Assembly (NCBI RefSeq): GCF_023806465.1 | Contig: NZ_JAMSLS010000005.1 | Location: 124,001-188,000 of the forward strand | Length of the DNA stretch: 64,000 nt | Direction of reading: 5' to 3' | DNA from: Thermomicrobium sp. CFH 73360 | GTDB taxonomy: Bacteria; Chloroflexota; Chloroflexia; Thermomicrobiales; Thermomicrobiaceae | Shown here: positions 44,628-53,757 of the stretch, in pieces | How the letters are laid out: each line of letters begins with the position of its first letter | Position numbering within the stretch: position 1 is the stretch's first letter | Program-made: the position numbers and the translations under genes | The notes under the pieces: generated by a model | Seen by the model: the letters and a program-made list of their open reading frames with translations, nothing else | Database searches by the model: none | What the model was told of the DNA's origin: nothing

Positions 44628-46279
44628 GCGGACTCCATTCCCTGAGAGGTACAAGCTTACCTTCCCAACCCCAGAGCCCTGCGAGTCGTCACCTGGGTTC
44701 GGCTCGGTTGACACGCCGGCATCCCACACCCACGTCGTCCTCGGTCCTTGACCGTTACGGGCCTTCGGTTCTGTTTGCCATCGCCCTGCTCGCCGGCACA
44801 CTTCTCCGCCTCTGGCAACTGAATCGTTTCGGCGTCAACAGCGACGAAGCCGTCTATCTTGGCCAAGCTGCCGCACTGGCACATGAGCCGACGTTGAGTC
44901 GCCTCTTTCCACTGTTCCGCGCCCATCCGCTGCTCTTTCCCTTCTTCGTTGCCCTTGCACTGCCCTTCACTGGCCGCGAGGCACTCGACCTGGCTGGTCG
45001 GCTTCTCGCCGTTGGCTTCGGACTGGCAACAATTGTGGTGACTATGGCAATCGGCCGCCTGCTCTTCGGGCGTTGGGTCGGCGCGACCGCCGCTCTTTTT
45101 CTTGCTCTCATGCCGTACCACGTCACCGTGTCCCGCCAGGCATTGCTGGACGGGCCGATGGCCTTCTGGGTGACGCTCACCCTTCTCGCGCTGGTTCGCT
45201 TTGCGGCAACGCAGCGGACCAGCTGGCTCGTGGCAAGCGCTGTCGCGCTCGGACTTGGAGTGCTCACAAAAGAGACGGCAGTTATCTTCTTCGGTGCCAT
45301 CGTCACGACCTTTGCACTCCATCCGGAGCTCTCTGGTCGCCCCCGCCCACTTCTTGTCGCCCTCGGCGCGTTCATAGCGACAGTTACCGTCCATCCACTC
45401 GCGACGTTCCTCGCTGGTGGCAGCGGAACAGAACGAACCTCGCAGTATCTTGTCTGGCAACTCTTCCGCCGTCCGAACCACGAATGGTGGTTCTACGCGT
45501 GGACGATCCCGCCAGCGCTTGGACTGGCAGTCGTCGCACTTGCTGTTCTTGGCATCATCCTTGTCTGGAAAGTGTGGAGCTGGCGCGAGACGTTGCTCGT
45601 CGCTTGGATTGTTGTCCCCTTCACCTTCTTCCAGGTCTGGCCGACCAAAGGGTTCCCGTATCTCGTCGCGACGACGCCCGCTATCGCGCTTCTGGCTGCT
45701 CGCACGCTTGGACGTCTCTTCGCACTGGGATCAGCTCGCTCCGGGAGTGTTCTGCCTACTCGTTCCAATTGGCGGCGCGGCATCGCACTTGTCACCGTGA
45801 TTGCCGTTGCGGGATCGCTTGCCGTCCCCTCAATCGCTCAGCTCCGCGCTGTAACGAACGGCACCTTCCTCGCTGGCTCAGGAGGCGTTCCTGGCGGCCG
45901 GGAAGCAGGCGAGTGGGTCCGAACCCACACGCCGGAAGGTACAAAATTGCTGACCATTGGCCCCTCAATGGCCAACATCATTCAGTTCTACGGGCATCGC
46001 AAGGCCTACGGCCTCTCGGTAAGCCCAAATCCGCTCCACCGCAATCCGACCTATGAGCCGGTGGTCAACCCAGATCTCTGGCTTCGCAACGGCGAAATCC
46101 AGTATGTGGTATGGGACGCCTATTCCGCTGCGCGTTCGCCATTCTTCGCGGAAAAGCTCCTCACCTATGCGCGACGCTATCACGGGCGGGTCGTGCATAC
46201 CGAACTCGTTCGGACCGTCGATACGCAAGGCCGGCCAACTGATCTTCCAGTCATCGTTATTTATGAGGTGCGCCCATGA
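44624..46279 (+). CDS. GT39-type membrane glycosyltransferase (ArnT/PMT family)
   Basis: Integral membrane glycosyltransferase of 551 residues that uses a polyprenyl-phosphate sugar on the outer face of the membrane. A Ser/Pro-rich cytoplasmic start is followed by the first helix and the loop GVNSDEAVYL with Asp74-Glu75, the catalytic acidic pair position of GT-C enzymes. About ten more helices follow, and then a soluble C-terminal domain (about 420-551; EAGEWVRTHTPEGTKLLTIG). It overlaps the previous gene by 4 nt (ATGA) and the next by 4 nt. The adjacent DPM1-like gene would supply its donor. The acceptor (protein, lipid or glycan) is unknown. Confidence 0.85.
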   Translation: MSGLHSLRGTSLPSQPQSPASRHLGSARLTRRHPTPTSSSVLDRYGPSVLFAIALLAGTLLRLWQLNRFGVNSDEAVYLGQAAALAHEPTLSRLFPLFRAHPLLFPFFVALALPFTGREALDLAGRLLAVGFGLATIVVTMAIGRLLFGRWVGATAALFLALMPYHVTVSRQALLDGPMAFWVTLTLLALVRFAATQRTSWLVASAVALGLGVLTKETAVIFFGAIVTTFALHPELSGRPRPLLVALGAFIATVTVHPLATFLAGGSGTERTSQYLVWQLFRRPNHEWWFYAWTIPPALGLAVVALAVLGIILVWKVWSWRETLLVAWIVVPFTFFQVWPTKGFPYLVATTPAIALLAARTLGRLFALGSARSGSVLPTRSNWRRGIALVTVIAVAGSLAVPSIAQLRAVTNGTFLAGSGGVPGGREAGEWVRTHTPEGTKLLTIGPSMANIIQFYGHRKAYGLSVSPNPLHRNPTYEPVVNPDLWLRNGEIQYVVWDAYSAARSPFFAEKLLTYARRYHGRVVHTELVRTVDTQGRPTDLPVIVIYEVRP

Positions 46280-47664
46280 AACTCGTTCGTCCGCTGCTGA
46301 CACTCTTCCTGTTCGCTTCCTTCTGGCTCCCCCTCCAGCCGGTGCATGCTGCACGCCCCGAGCCGAATACGCCGATTCGACATTTCATCGTTCTCATGCA
46401 GGAGAACCACACCTTCGACAATTATTTTGGCACGTATCCTGGTGCGGACGGCATCCCTCCGGATACCTGTATGCCAGTTGACCCCACAGATCCTGCGAGC
46501 GAGTGCGTCGAGCCGTTCCATATTGGGAATCTTCCCATTGAAGACCTCGATCATAGCGTTGTGACCTTCCGCCGCCAGTTCAACGGCGGCCGCATGAACG
46601 GCTTCATCTGGGCTCTGCGCCTCCGCAACCACGACGGCCGCATCGCAATGGGCTACTACGATGGCCGCGATCTGCCTTATTACTGGAATCTTGCCAGTGA
46701 ATACGTCCTTTTCGATCGCTTTTTCAGTTCAGCACATGGAGGAAGCGTCTGGAATCACATGTATTGGATCGCTGCCGTGCCTGGTACCGAAAAGAACAGT
46801 ATCCCAGCGGAAGGATTCTCGAACGACATCGTCACCATTTTTGATCGACTCAACGAGGCTGGACTAACCTGGAAGTTCTATATCCAGAACTACGATCCCT
46901 CGATCACCTACCGGACACGGACCGAAGTTGTTGGGCCGCGCGCCGCGCAAGTCGTCTGGTGCCCTCTCCTGGCCATTCCGCGCTATCTGGACAATCCCGA
47001 ACTCTTCCGACACATCGTTCCACTGGATGAGTACTTCACTGATCTCCAAAACGGCACACTCCCCAATGTCGCGTACATCGTGCCTTCGGGGGCAAGCGAG
47101 CATCCTCCTGGCAGCATCCAAGCAGGCCAACGTTTTGTCCGCTCGCTCATCCAGGCACTCATGCGAAGTCCCTATTGGTGGAATTCTGCCTTCCTCGTCA
47201 CCTATGACGACTGGGGCGGCTGGTACGACCACGTGCCACCACCGCAGGTCGACGAGTATGGTTACGGTTTCCGTGTTCCTGCGTTCCTTGTGAGCCCCTA
47301 TGCGAAACGCGGTTTTATCGATTCAACCATCTATGACTTCACGTCGATCCTCAAGTTCATCGAAGAAAATTGGGGCCTCGAACCACTCGCCGAGCGCGAC
47401 GCGCGTGCCACAAGCATTCGGAACGCCTTCGATTTCACCCAGCCACCCCGGCAGCCGGCTTTCATTCCTTGGGACTGGCCACCACCGCCTCCCACTCCTG
47501 AACCAAGACGTAGTGCCGTGTTCGGTCTCTACGGCCTCACAGTCGCCCTTGCACTTCTTACTTTTCTCATTCCGGCGCGACGCATTCACTTTCTCCGCCG
47601 CTCGCTCTCCTCACGCCGGTCGCGCCCATCCACCCCTACCCACCGAGGGGAGGGGAAGCGCTAA
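46276..47664 (+). CDS. secreted phosphoesterase (phospholipase C / acid phosphatase superfamily) with C-terminal anchor
   Basis: 462 residues: signal peptide ending near PVHAA (26), then a PF04185-type phosphoesterase domain. Catalytic region FIVLMQENHTFDNYFG (38-52) has Glu43, Asn44 and Thr46 where the family has Ser or Thr; SSAHGGSVWNH and YDDWGGWYDHVPPP supply further metal ligands. A Pro-rich stretch precedes a C-terminal helix (VFGLYGLTVALALLTFLIP) and an Arg-rich tail, so the enzyme is probably anchored with its active site outside. Family members cleave phospholipids, phosphate monoesters or sphingomyelin. Overlaps the previous gene by 4 nt and the next by 1 nt. Confidence 0.85.
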   Translation: MKLVRPLLTLFLFASFWLPLQPVHAARPEPNTPIRHFIVLMQENHTFDNYFGTYPGADGIPPDTCMPVDPTDPASECVEPFHIGNLPIEDLDHSVVTFRRQFNGGRMNGFIWALRLRNHDGRIAMGYYDGRDLPYYWNLASEYVLFDRFFSSAHGGSVWNHMYWIAAVPGTEKNSIPAEGFSNDIVTIFDRLNEAGLTWKFYIQNYDPSITYRTRTEVVGPRAAQVVWCPLLAIPRYLDNPELFRHIVPLDEYFTDLQNGTLPNVAYIVPSGASEHPPGSIQAGQRFVRSLIQALMRSPYWWNSAFLVTYDDWGGWYDHVPPPQVDEYGYGFRVPAFLVSPYAKRGFIDSTIYDFTSILKFIEENWGLEPLAERDARATSIRNAFDFTQPPRQPAFIPWDWPPPPPTPEPRRSAVFGLYGLTVALALLTFLIPARRIHFLRRSLSSRRSRPSTPTHRGEGKR

Positions 47665-49736
47665 TGCGCCGATCGATTTTCTTGCTTGCTATTGCTTTCA
47701 CCTTCCTACTCGCCACTCCGGCTCCCGGGTTGGCCCAAGCGGAGCCACGTCCGACAGCTCTCCTCATCGAAGCGCCGGCCGCTGTCCCTGTCGGTGAACG
47801 CTTCGCTGTGGTCGCACGCCTCAGTGGCCCGAGCGGCGAGATCTATGGAGCGGTCGAGAATGAAGCACTCCAACTCCTGATTGATGGCATTCACTTCCGA
47901 CGCGAACGCACCAACTTCGCTGGCGCAGCCCGATTCATCGTCACCCAATCCCTACCGATCGGTTCACACACCTTGACCGTTGTTTATCAAGGATCGCGCT
48001 CACTCGCACCAGCGGCAGCTTCAGCAATTGTAACCATCGCGCCAGCGGTCCTGGAAATCAAGACCGTTCCGGCTCTCCCTGGTATCGAGGTGCGAGCGCT
48101 CGGCAGAGCCTTCACCACAGGCGCACACGGCACCGTCCAGATCCCCTTCGATCAGCCCGGCAGTTACCAGATTGAGGTGAGTCGTACCATCATAACCCCT
48201 GAACAAACTGCACGCTTCTCACGCTGGAACGACGACTGGTTTTCTCCGCTGCGCACGGTCATTATCCCCAAGCATCGGCACCTCCAAGCCGGGTACGACG
48301 TCGAGACCGCTATCTCCTACCGTTTTATTGATCTTGACGGCCAGCCTGTTGACCCACGTCGCATCGAGCGGGTTGTCCTTAAGAGCAGCATCGGGGAGGT
48401 CCGCGAGTTCACCCCTGATACTGCGCACATAACTGTTGGCCCTATCAAGGCAAGCCGAGCGATCCCGACCGCTGCCGGATTAACGGTCAGTCCTGTGCAA
48501 TGGTCGATCGAAGCTGTCTATGTGCGCGGCACCAACGTGGTCAACCGCAAACAGCAGCGCTTCTACCCGATCGACGAGCACGACTGGACGATCACGCTTC
48601 TCCTCTACACGGCAACGTTTTCCGTTCGTGACATCTTTTTCGGTCTCCCCGTCGGCCAAACTGTGCGGCTGACCTACCCAGATGGCTCAAGCGAACTCGT
48701 TCCACTTCAAGATGGCCGTGGTGTCGTCCGCTCGCTCCCACGTGGAGAGTATCGGGTGCAAGTAACTGGTATCTACGGCTGGAGCCCGACAGCGCCGCTC
48801 GCCCTGTCCCGAAACCAAGACGTTGATCTCACCGTATTGAGCGGTTTGGACCTGCTCCTCATCTTGATCCTGGTGTCTGCCTCTGCGACCGCTTTAGTGC
48901 TGGCTGGCCGCCCACAGTTACGCCATCTGCGTCGCTGGATCACTCAGAACCGGCGCCTACCAACGCCTCAAGTTGAAACCGAAGGACGTGCTCGGCGGCT
49001 CGCACTAATCGCCCTGTTGGCGCTCACCCTTTCCGGCACCATCTTCCTCACGCAGGGGCTCGCCCGCAGCCAACGTCCCCGTCCCTCGACCGCTTCAACC
49101 GTCGTCCAGCGCGTCTCTCCCTCTGCAGCACCAGCAACTGTCCCCCGCGTATCGACGCCGGAAACTGAATCGACTCCCGAGCCGCTCGACATACGTATTG
49201 CACCAGAGTTCGCCGCGTTCTGGGAGACGAACGGAGCCTTAGCCGTCTTTGGGGCAGCGATCGATGCTCCTCGGTGGGCACTCGGGGAAGACGGCATGCG
49301 CGTGTACCTCCAGGACTTCACGTTCGCCCGTCTTGAATACCGACCCGACCTCGTCGGAACGCCCTACGCTATTCAGCTGGCTCGCCTGGGAGTCCAGGAG
49401 GCTGAATTGCTTGGCCTTCTCGAGAGCGAGCCGTTCCGCCGTCGGAGTGCCGACACGCCGCCGGGCGCCGACTGCACCTATTTCACCCAGACCGGCCATT
49501 GGCTCTGCGGGAGCCTCCGCGCCTTCTGGCGACGGAACGGGCTCGAGCTCGGTGACCCAGGGATTTCGACACGCGAGTCGCTCGCTCTCCTGGGCTATCC
49601 GATTAGCGAGGCCTTCCTCGATGAGGTCGGACGTACCGTACAGTACTTCGAACGCGCGAAGCTCGTGGTGTACCCCGAGTTCCGCGGCACTGCCAACGAA
49701 GTCATTCGCGACCCTGTGATACGGAGGGCACCGTGA
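47664..49736 (+). CDS. exported Ig-like membrane protein with Chloroflexi-type C-terminal repeats
   Basis: 690 residues that I cannot assign a function. A signal peptide (cleavage near GLAQA) is followed by about 390 residues of beta-rich, Ig-like sequence (ALLIEAPAAVPVGERFAVVA; SLPIGSHTLTVVYQGSRSLA), a helix (LDLLLILILVSASATALVL), a basic loop, a second helix (LALIALLALTLSGTIFL), a Ser/Thr/Pro linker, and a C-terminal domain with two WxxxG-type repeats (FAAFWETNGALAVFG; SLRAFWRRNGLELGDPG) ending in VQYFERAKLVVYPE. Such FW...G and QYFER segments recur in Chloroflexota surface proteins. Overlaps the neighbours by 1 and 4 nt; probably a structural partner of the glycan machinery. Confidence 0.75.
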   Translation: MRRSIFLLAIAFTFLLATPAPGLAQAEPRPTALLIEAPAAVPVGERFAVVARLSGPSGEIYGAVENEALQLLIDGIHFRRERTNFAGAARFIVTQSLPIGSHTLTVVYQGSRSLAPAAASAIVTIAPAVLEIKTVPALPGIEVRALGRAFTTGAHGTVQIPFDQPGSYQIEVSRTIITPEQTARFSRWNDDWFSPLRTVIIPKHRHLQAGYDVETAISYRFIDLDGQPVDPRRIERVVLKSSIGEVREFTPDTAHITVGPIKASRAIPTAAGLTVSPVQWSIEAVYVRGTNVVNRKQQRFYPIDEHDWTITLLLYTATFSVRDIFFGLPVGQTVRLTYPDGSSELVPLQDGRGVVRSLPRGEYRVQVTGIYGWSPTAPLALSRNQDVDLTVLSGLDLLLILILVSASATALVLAGRPQLRHLRRWITQNRRLPTPQVETEGRARRLALIALLALTLSGTIFLTQGLARSQRPRPSTASTVVQRVSPSAAPATVPRVSTPETESTPEPLDIRIAPEFAAFWETNGALAVFGAAIDAPRWALGEDGMRVYLQDFTFARLEYRPDLVGTPYAIQLARLGVQEAELLGLLESEPFRRRSADTPPGADCTYFTQTGHWLCGSLRAFWRRNGLELGDPGISTRESLALLGYPISEAFLDEVGRTVQYFERAKLVVYPEFRGTANEVIRDPVIRRAP

Positions 49737-50884
49737 GACACCGGCTGATCTCACTTGCGCTTGTGGCACTCTGCGGCATTGCATGGTGGTTCGCGCTGCT
49801 TCCAACTCGCGAAGCCCGAGCCGCTTCGCCCATCCCCGTGTTCGCCTACTACTACATTTGGTACGATCCGACATCCTGGAATCGGGCCAAGAGCGATTAC
49901 CCGCTCCTTGGTCGTTACTCGAGTGACGACCGTGCTGTCATGCAGCAGCACATCCAGTGGGCGAAGCAGGTTGGCATCACCGGCTTCATTGTCAGCTGGA
50001 AAAGCACTCCGACGCTGAATCGGCGGCTGGAACAGCTCGCGGATCTCGCCGAGAGCGAAGAGTTCCATCTTGCCATCATCTATCAGGGGCTGGACTTTGA
50101 GCGCCGGCCGCTGCCCGCCGAACGGGTTGCCAGCGACCTTGCAGCGTTCTGCGGCCGATGGAGCGGGCGCAACGTCTTTAATGATCTCTACGGCAAACCT
50201 CTGATCATTTGGTCAGGAACGTGGGAATTCTCCGTCGACGAAGTGCGGTTGGTTCGTGAACGCATTGGTAACTGCGCACTTCTACTCGCCTCGGAGCGGA
50301 ACGTGACAGGATATGAGCGCCTGGCCACCCTCGTCGACGGCAACGCGTATTACTGGTCGTCGGTCGACCCGGAGACCTACCCTGATTACCTCGGTAAGCT
50401 GCGGGCATTGAGCGACGCTGTCCACCGCCATGGTGGTCTCTGGATCGCCCCCGCTGCTCCTGGCTTCGACGCTCGCCTAATTGGCGGAACGCGCGTCGTC
50501 GACCGCAAGGACGGCGAGACACTGCGACGACAGCTCGCTGCCGCCTTCGCATCAGCACCCGACGCGATCGGCTTGATCAGCTGGAACGAGTTCAGTGAAA
50601 ACACGCATATTGAGCCAAGTCTCCAATACAGAGATCAGGCATTGCGGATCCTCGCCAGCGTCCTTGGCACCTCGCCGCCCACTCTCCCGGAACTCGGTTC
50701 CGAGCCGCTGACTCCCACCGGCCCTTCTTATGGACTCCCGCTCCTGGTGCTAGCTGCCACGCTCGTCCTCGGCTCCATTGTTTTCCTCGTGCTCAGGATT
50801 CATCGCGTTACCACTTACCCAGGCAACAGAGCCGACGCGAGCCCGACCATTTCCTTTGATCATAGTCATCTTGGAGAACCATGA
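49733..50884 (+). CDS. GH99-like glycoside hydrolase, exported and membrane-anchored
   Basis: 383 residues, GTG start with GGAGGG upstream, overlapping the previous stop (GTGA). Signal anchor at 1-30, then FAYYYIWYDPTSWNRAKSDY, typical of the glycosyl hydrolase 99 / endo-alpha-mannosidase and WsbX-like group, and late in the barrel LISWNEFSENTHIEPS, matching the conserved Trp-Asn-Glu segment. The C-terminal helix (LPLLVLAATLVLGSIVFLVL) anchors it. GH99 enzymes cut internal alpha-mannosidic linkages, which would suit trimming of a glycan built from polyprenyl-phosphate-mannose. Substrate is inference. Confidence 0.8.
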   Translation: MRHRLISLALVALCGIAWWFALLPTREARAASPIPVFAYYYIWYDPTSWNRAKSDYPLLGRYSSDDRAVMQQHIQWAKQVGITGFIVSWKSTPTLNRRLEQLADLAESEEFHLAIIYQGLDFERRPLPAERVASDLAAFCGRWSGRNVFNDLYGKPLIIWSGTWEFSVDEVRLVRERIGNCALLLASERNVTGYERLATLVDGNAYYWSSVDPETYPDYLGKLRALSDAVHRHGGLWIAPAAPGFDARLIGGTRVVDRKDGETLRRQLAAAFASAPDAIGLISWNEFSENTHIEPSLQYRDQALRILASVLGTSPPTLPELGSEPLTPTGPSYGLPLLVLAATLVLGSIVFLVLRIHRVTTYPGNRADASPTISFDHSHLGEP

Positions 50885-53757
50885 GGCAAGTCATGCGATT
50901 CGAAGCAGCGCGCTTACTCCTCACCCTCCTCATTGGCCTCGCCCTCGCACCCCCCTTCGCAGTGCACGCGACTGAGGGAGCAGTGACTGGACAGTGGTTC
51001 CGCCTCGAAACACACGTACACTCCGTGTTCAGTTCGGATGCCGTCGCCGATGTCGGCGTCTTGGCAACGACTGCTCGCACGCTTGGTTACAACGCCGTCT
51101 TTCTTACCGATCACAATGACGGGAATTCCTTCCAAATTGTCGGCGAGACAGCGAATCGCCGGACTCTCGACGAAAGTGACGAGGAGTGGGAAATCCATCG
51201 GCGCGGAAAACTCAACGGAGCCACAGCGCGCCTCGAAAGCACGACCGCCTTTCAGGGGACCCGTGCCCTCCACCTGGCCCTTCCGCTGTCCTCATCTGGC
51301 ACGTTGGCGATTTGGGCTCGCCGTGGGCCGCTCATCACCGCGGGTCCGGTGACGCTCACCTTCGCTGTCCTTGTCCAACAGCTCGATCCAGGAACCGGCT
51401 TTGCAGCTCTGATCTCTCTCGGCGGTGCACCAGACATCGGGAGAACCGTTGGCTACACGACGGAAAGCGGTAACGTCCGGCTCGGTCACAGCGTAACGTT
51501 CGCGTGGACCATTGGGCAACCACTGTTATCAGAATCCACACCGTCGCACCGCGTTATTGTGTTCCCACTCCCGGAGCCAGCACACGGGAAGTGGACGGTC
51601 TATACCATCCACGTGAGCGAAGCGCTCGCGCAGCTCCGGCCTGACGAACGCCCCCATCCTTTCGCCGCCTTCCTCTATCCACGGTTTGCTCTCTCGACAA
51701 CTGGCGGTGCCGCCGAACTCTTCCTGGATGGTGTGACACTCCGTGCTGAACGACCACTCTCCCCGGCAGAGGAGTTTGTTGCCCGGACCGCCCTCTGTCA
51801 GGCATATAGCGACGCGTCCTTCCAGGTCTTCTGCGGCCACGAGATGGGACAACAGCGCCATACCACCCGCTTCGACTTCGCTATCACCGATTCTTCGCAG
51901 TTCCACAGTTTTCAATTCGGGACGGACGGTATCCCATCCGTCCAGCGCGGTGGATATCCCACTCAGCTTAACCACCCTGGTTCGACCATCAGACTCCGTG
52001 AGATCCTGGAGAACCAAGCGTATGGTGCCGACTTTCTTGAAGTTCGGAAGCCTGAGTGGGCCGCTATCTGGGACGAACTCCTGCTGCAGAGTGTCTCTCT
52101 CCTCGGTTCCTGGGGCACCGATAGCCACGAACTCATCGACCGTGGAAATCCTGCGACCGTCGTCTTTGCCTCTGGCCTCACACTGGACAGCATCGTCCAC
52201 GCCCTCTATGAGGGTCGGAGCTTTCTGGCCCGTAACACCTTCACAGGTACCCTGCTCTTCAGTGCTTGGCCCGATTCGGCCACGCCCTATCCCGCACGGT
52301 ATCCGATCTTCGTCTCGGACCGTGCCGCTATGACGACAGTATTTCTGCGTATCACCGGTGGTCTCCCCGCTGGCAGCCACCTCCGTTGGATCCGCAATGG
52401 GCAGCTCGAGCAGGAACAACTCCTTTCCGGTCCGGCAGCTGACGTCACGCTACAGCTCTCGCTCGAGGGACCACTCACCGTCGTCCGGGCAGAAGTCTTA
52501 ACTCCCGACGGGACACGTCTCGCCCTGACACAACCGCTCCTTTTTCGCGACATCCCCGGGATGCCCGAACACGACCGCCTCGCTGTCATAGGGATCAACC
52601 CACTGACCGGGCCGGGCTATACGCGGAGCGTGGCTGCTGGTATCGTCGACGCCGCGTGGGATTCGGCCGTCCACGCGCTCCTGCTAACCCTCCAAGCGCC
52701 ATCCGCTGCTCGCGTGGTGCTCAGGCTCGAAACCGAGCGCCCCGCTACCCTCGATCTCGCCGGCACTCCTCTCCCTGCTCCCGCACCCGGATCAACACTC
52801 TCGTTTGTCCAACCAGCGTCGATCACGGATCTTGTTGCCTGGTTCGACGTACCCCGGTTCCCGATGAGTCGCCCCCCACCCGCTGCCCCGCACAATTTTG
52901 CTGTCCAAGCAATCGACGCGACTGGTATCGAGCTCTCTTGGCAACCGACCTCAACAAAGGATCGACCCGTTCGCTACGGTGTGGAGCGGAACGGTCAACT
53001 GCTTGCGCTCGTTGGCTCTTCACTACGTTTCACTGACCGCTCTATCCAACCCGGCCAACACTACACCTACACCGTGCGGGCATTCGACCTCACTGGTCTC
53101 CCCTCCCCACCGACTCGAACACGGACAGTAGCAGTTTCCCCACCTCTCCTTTTTGCCGACGACTTTGAGAGCGGTTCTCTCACTAGTTGGTCAGCCACAG
53201 GGAGCGTTTCTCTCCGAGAACGCAGCGGCAACGCACTGAACCACGCAGTACTTCTGGAACTAGCCAATGGACCAGCGACACTGCAACGACGGCTCGAGAC
53301 TCCACCCCACTCGCTCATCATCCGGTTTCGGTTCCAGCTACTTGACCAGGGGTCGCAGCCGCTCTCGTTGCTGACCCTCGTCGCGCGAACTGGCCAGCCA
53401 TTGCTTCAGCTTATCCTTGCCCCAGATGGCCGCCTCATCTTGCGTGACCGCGATCGAACCGCCGCGAGCCAAGAACTGGTCGCATTCGGCGTCTGGTATG
53501 CGTGCCAACTCCTCCCGCAACCCTTTGCTCAGCAGAAAGTCCAATGTCAGCCTGAGGATCGCTCGACTGATGCGATACGAGCACACCTCTCAGTTCCCGC
53601 TCGTGACATCAGCCTCGTCGTACTGAGCTTCGGTCAGCAGACTGGGAGCCCACGTGCTCGTCTCCTTTTTGACGATATCCAGGTCGTTCAGCGTGATCAT
53701 GCCTACGAACACTCGATCCGTCCCTGGTCCTGGGGAGTCTCCCGTGCGCGTCGCTGA
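50881..53757 (+). CDS. large secreted PHP-domain protein with inserted beta-sandwich, FN3 and C-terminal LamG-like domains
   Basis: 958 residues with a signal peptide ending near VHA (30). A PHP metallophosphoesterase fold begins LETHVHSVFSSDA (His45, His47, Asp53) and LTDHND (77-80). It is interrupted at about 85-300 by a beta-sandwich (LESTTAFQGTRALHLALP; FLDGVTLRAE) and resumes with FCGHEM (His320, Glu321), LNHPG (365) and GTDSH (414-416), completing the metal site. A beta-rich region follows, then a fibronectin III domain (about 668-753; PHNFAVQAIDATGIELSW) and a LamG/concanavalin-like end (LLFADDFESGSLTSW). Likely a surface phosphoesterase that binds glycan. Overlaps neighbours by 4 and 14 nt. 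Confidence 0.8.
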   Translation: MRQVMRFEAARLLLTLLIGLALAPPFAVHATEGAVTGQWFRLETHVHSVFSSDAVADVGVLATTARTLGYNAVFLTDHNDGNSFQIVGETANRRTLDESDEEWEIHRRGKLNGATARLESTTAFQGTRALHLALPLSSSGTLAIWARRGPLITAGPVTLTFAVLVQQLDPGTGFAALISLGGAPDIGRTVGYTTESGNVRLGHSVTFAWTIGQPLLSESTPSHRVIVFPLPEPAHGKWTVYTIHVSEALAQLRPDERPHPFAAFLYPRFALSTTGGAAELFLDGVTLRAERPLSPAEEFVARTALCQAYSDASFQVFCGHEMGQQRHTTRFDFAITDSSQFHSFQFGTDGIPSVQRGGYPTQLNHPGSTIRLREILENQAYGADFLEVRKPEWAAIWDELLLQSVSLLGSWGTDSHELIDRGNPATVVFASGLTLDSIVHALYEGRSFLARNTFTGTLLFSAWPDSATPYPARYPIFVSDRAAMTTVFLRITGGLPAGSHLRWIRNGQLEQEQLLSGPAADVTLQLSLEGPLTVVRAEVLTPDGTRLALTQPLLFRDIPGMPEHDRLAVIGINPLTGPGYTRSVAAGIVDAAWDSAVHALLLTLQAPSAARVVLRLETERPATLDLAGTPLPAPAPGSTLSFVQPASITDLVAWFDVPRFPMSRPPPAAPHNFAVQAIDATGIELSWQPTSTKDRPVRYGVERNGQLLALVGSSLRFTDRSIQPGQHYTYTVRAFDLTGLPSPPTRTRTVAVSPPLLFADDFESGSLTSWSATGSVSLRERSGNALNHAVLLELANGPATLQRRLETPPHSLIIRFRFQLLDQGSQPLSLLTLVARTGQPLLQLILAPDGRLILRDRDRTAASQELVAFGVWYACQLLPQPFAQQKVQCQPEDRSTDAIRAHLSVPARDISLVVLSFGQQTGSPRARLLFDDIQVVQRDHAYEHSIRPWSWGVSRARR

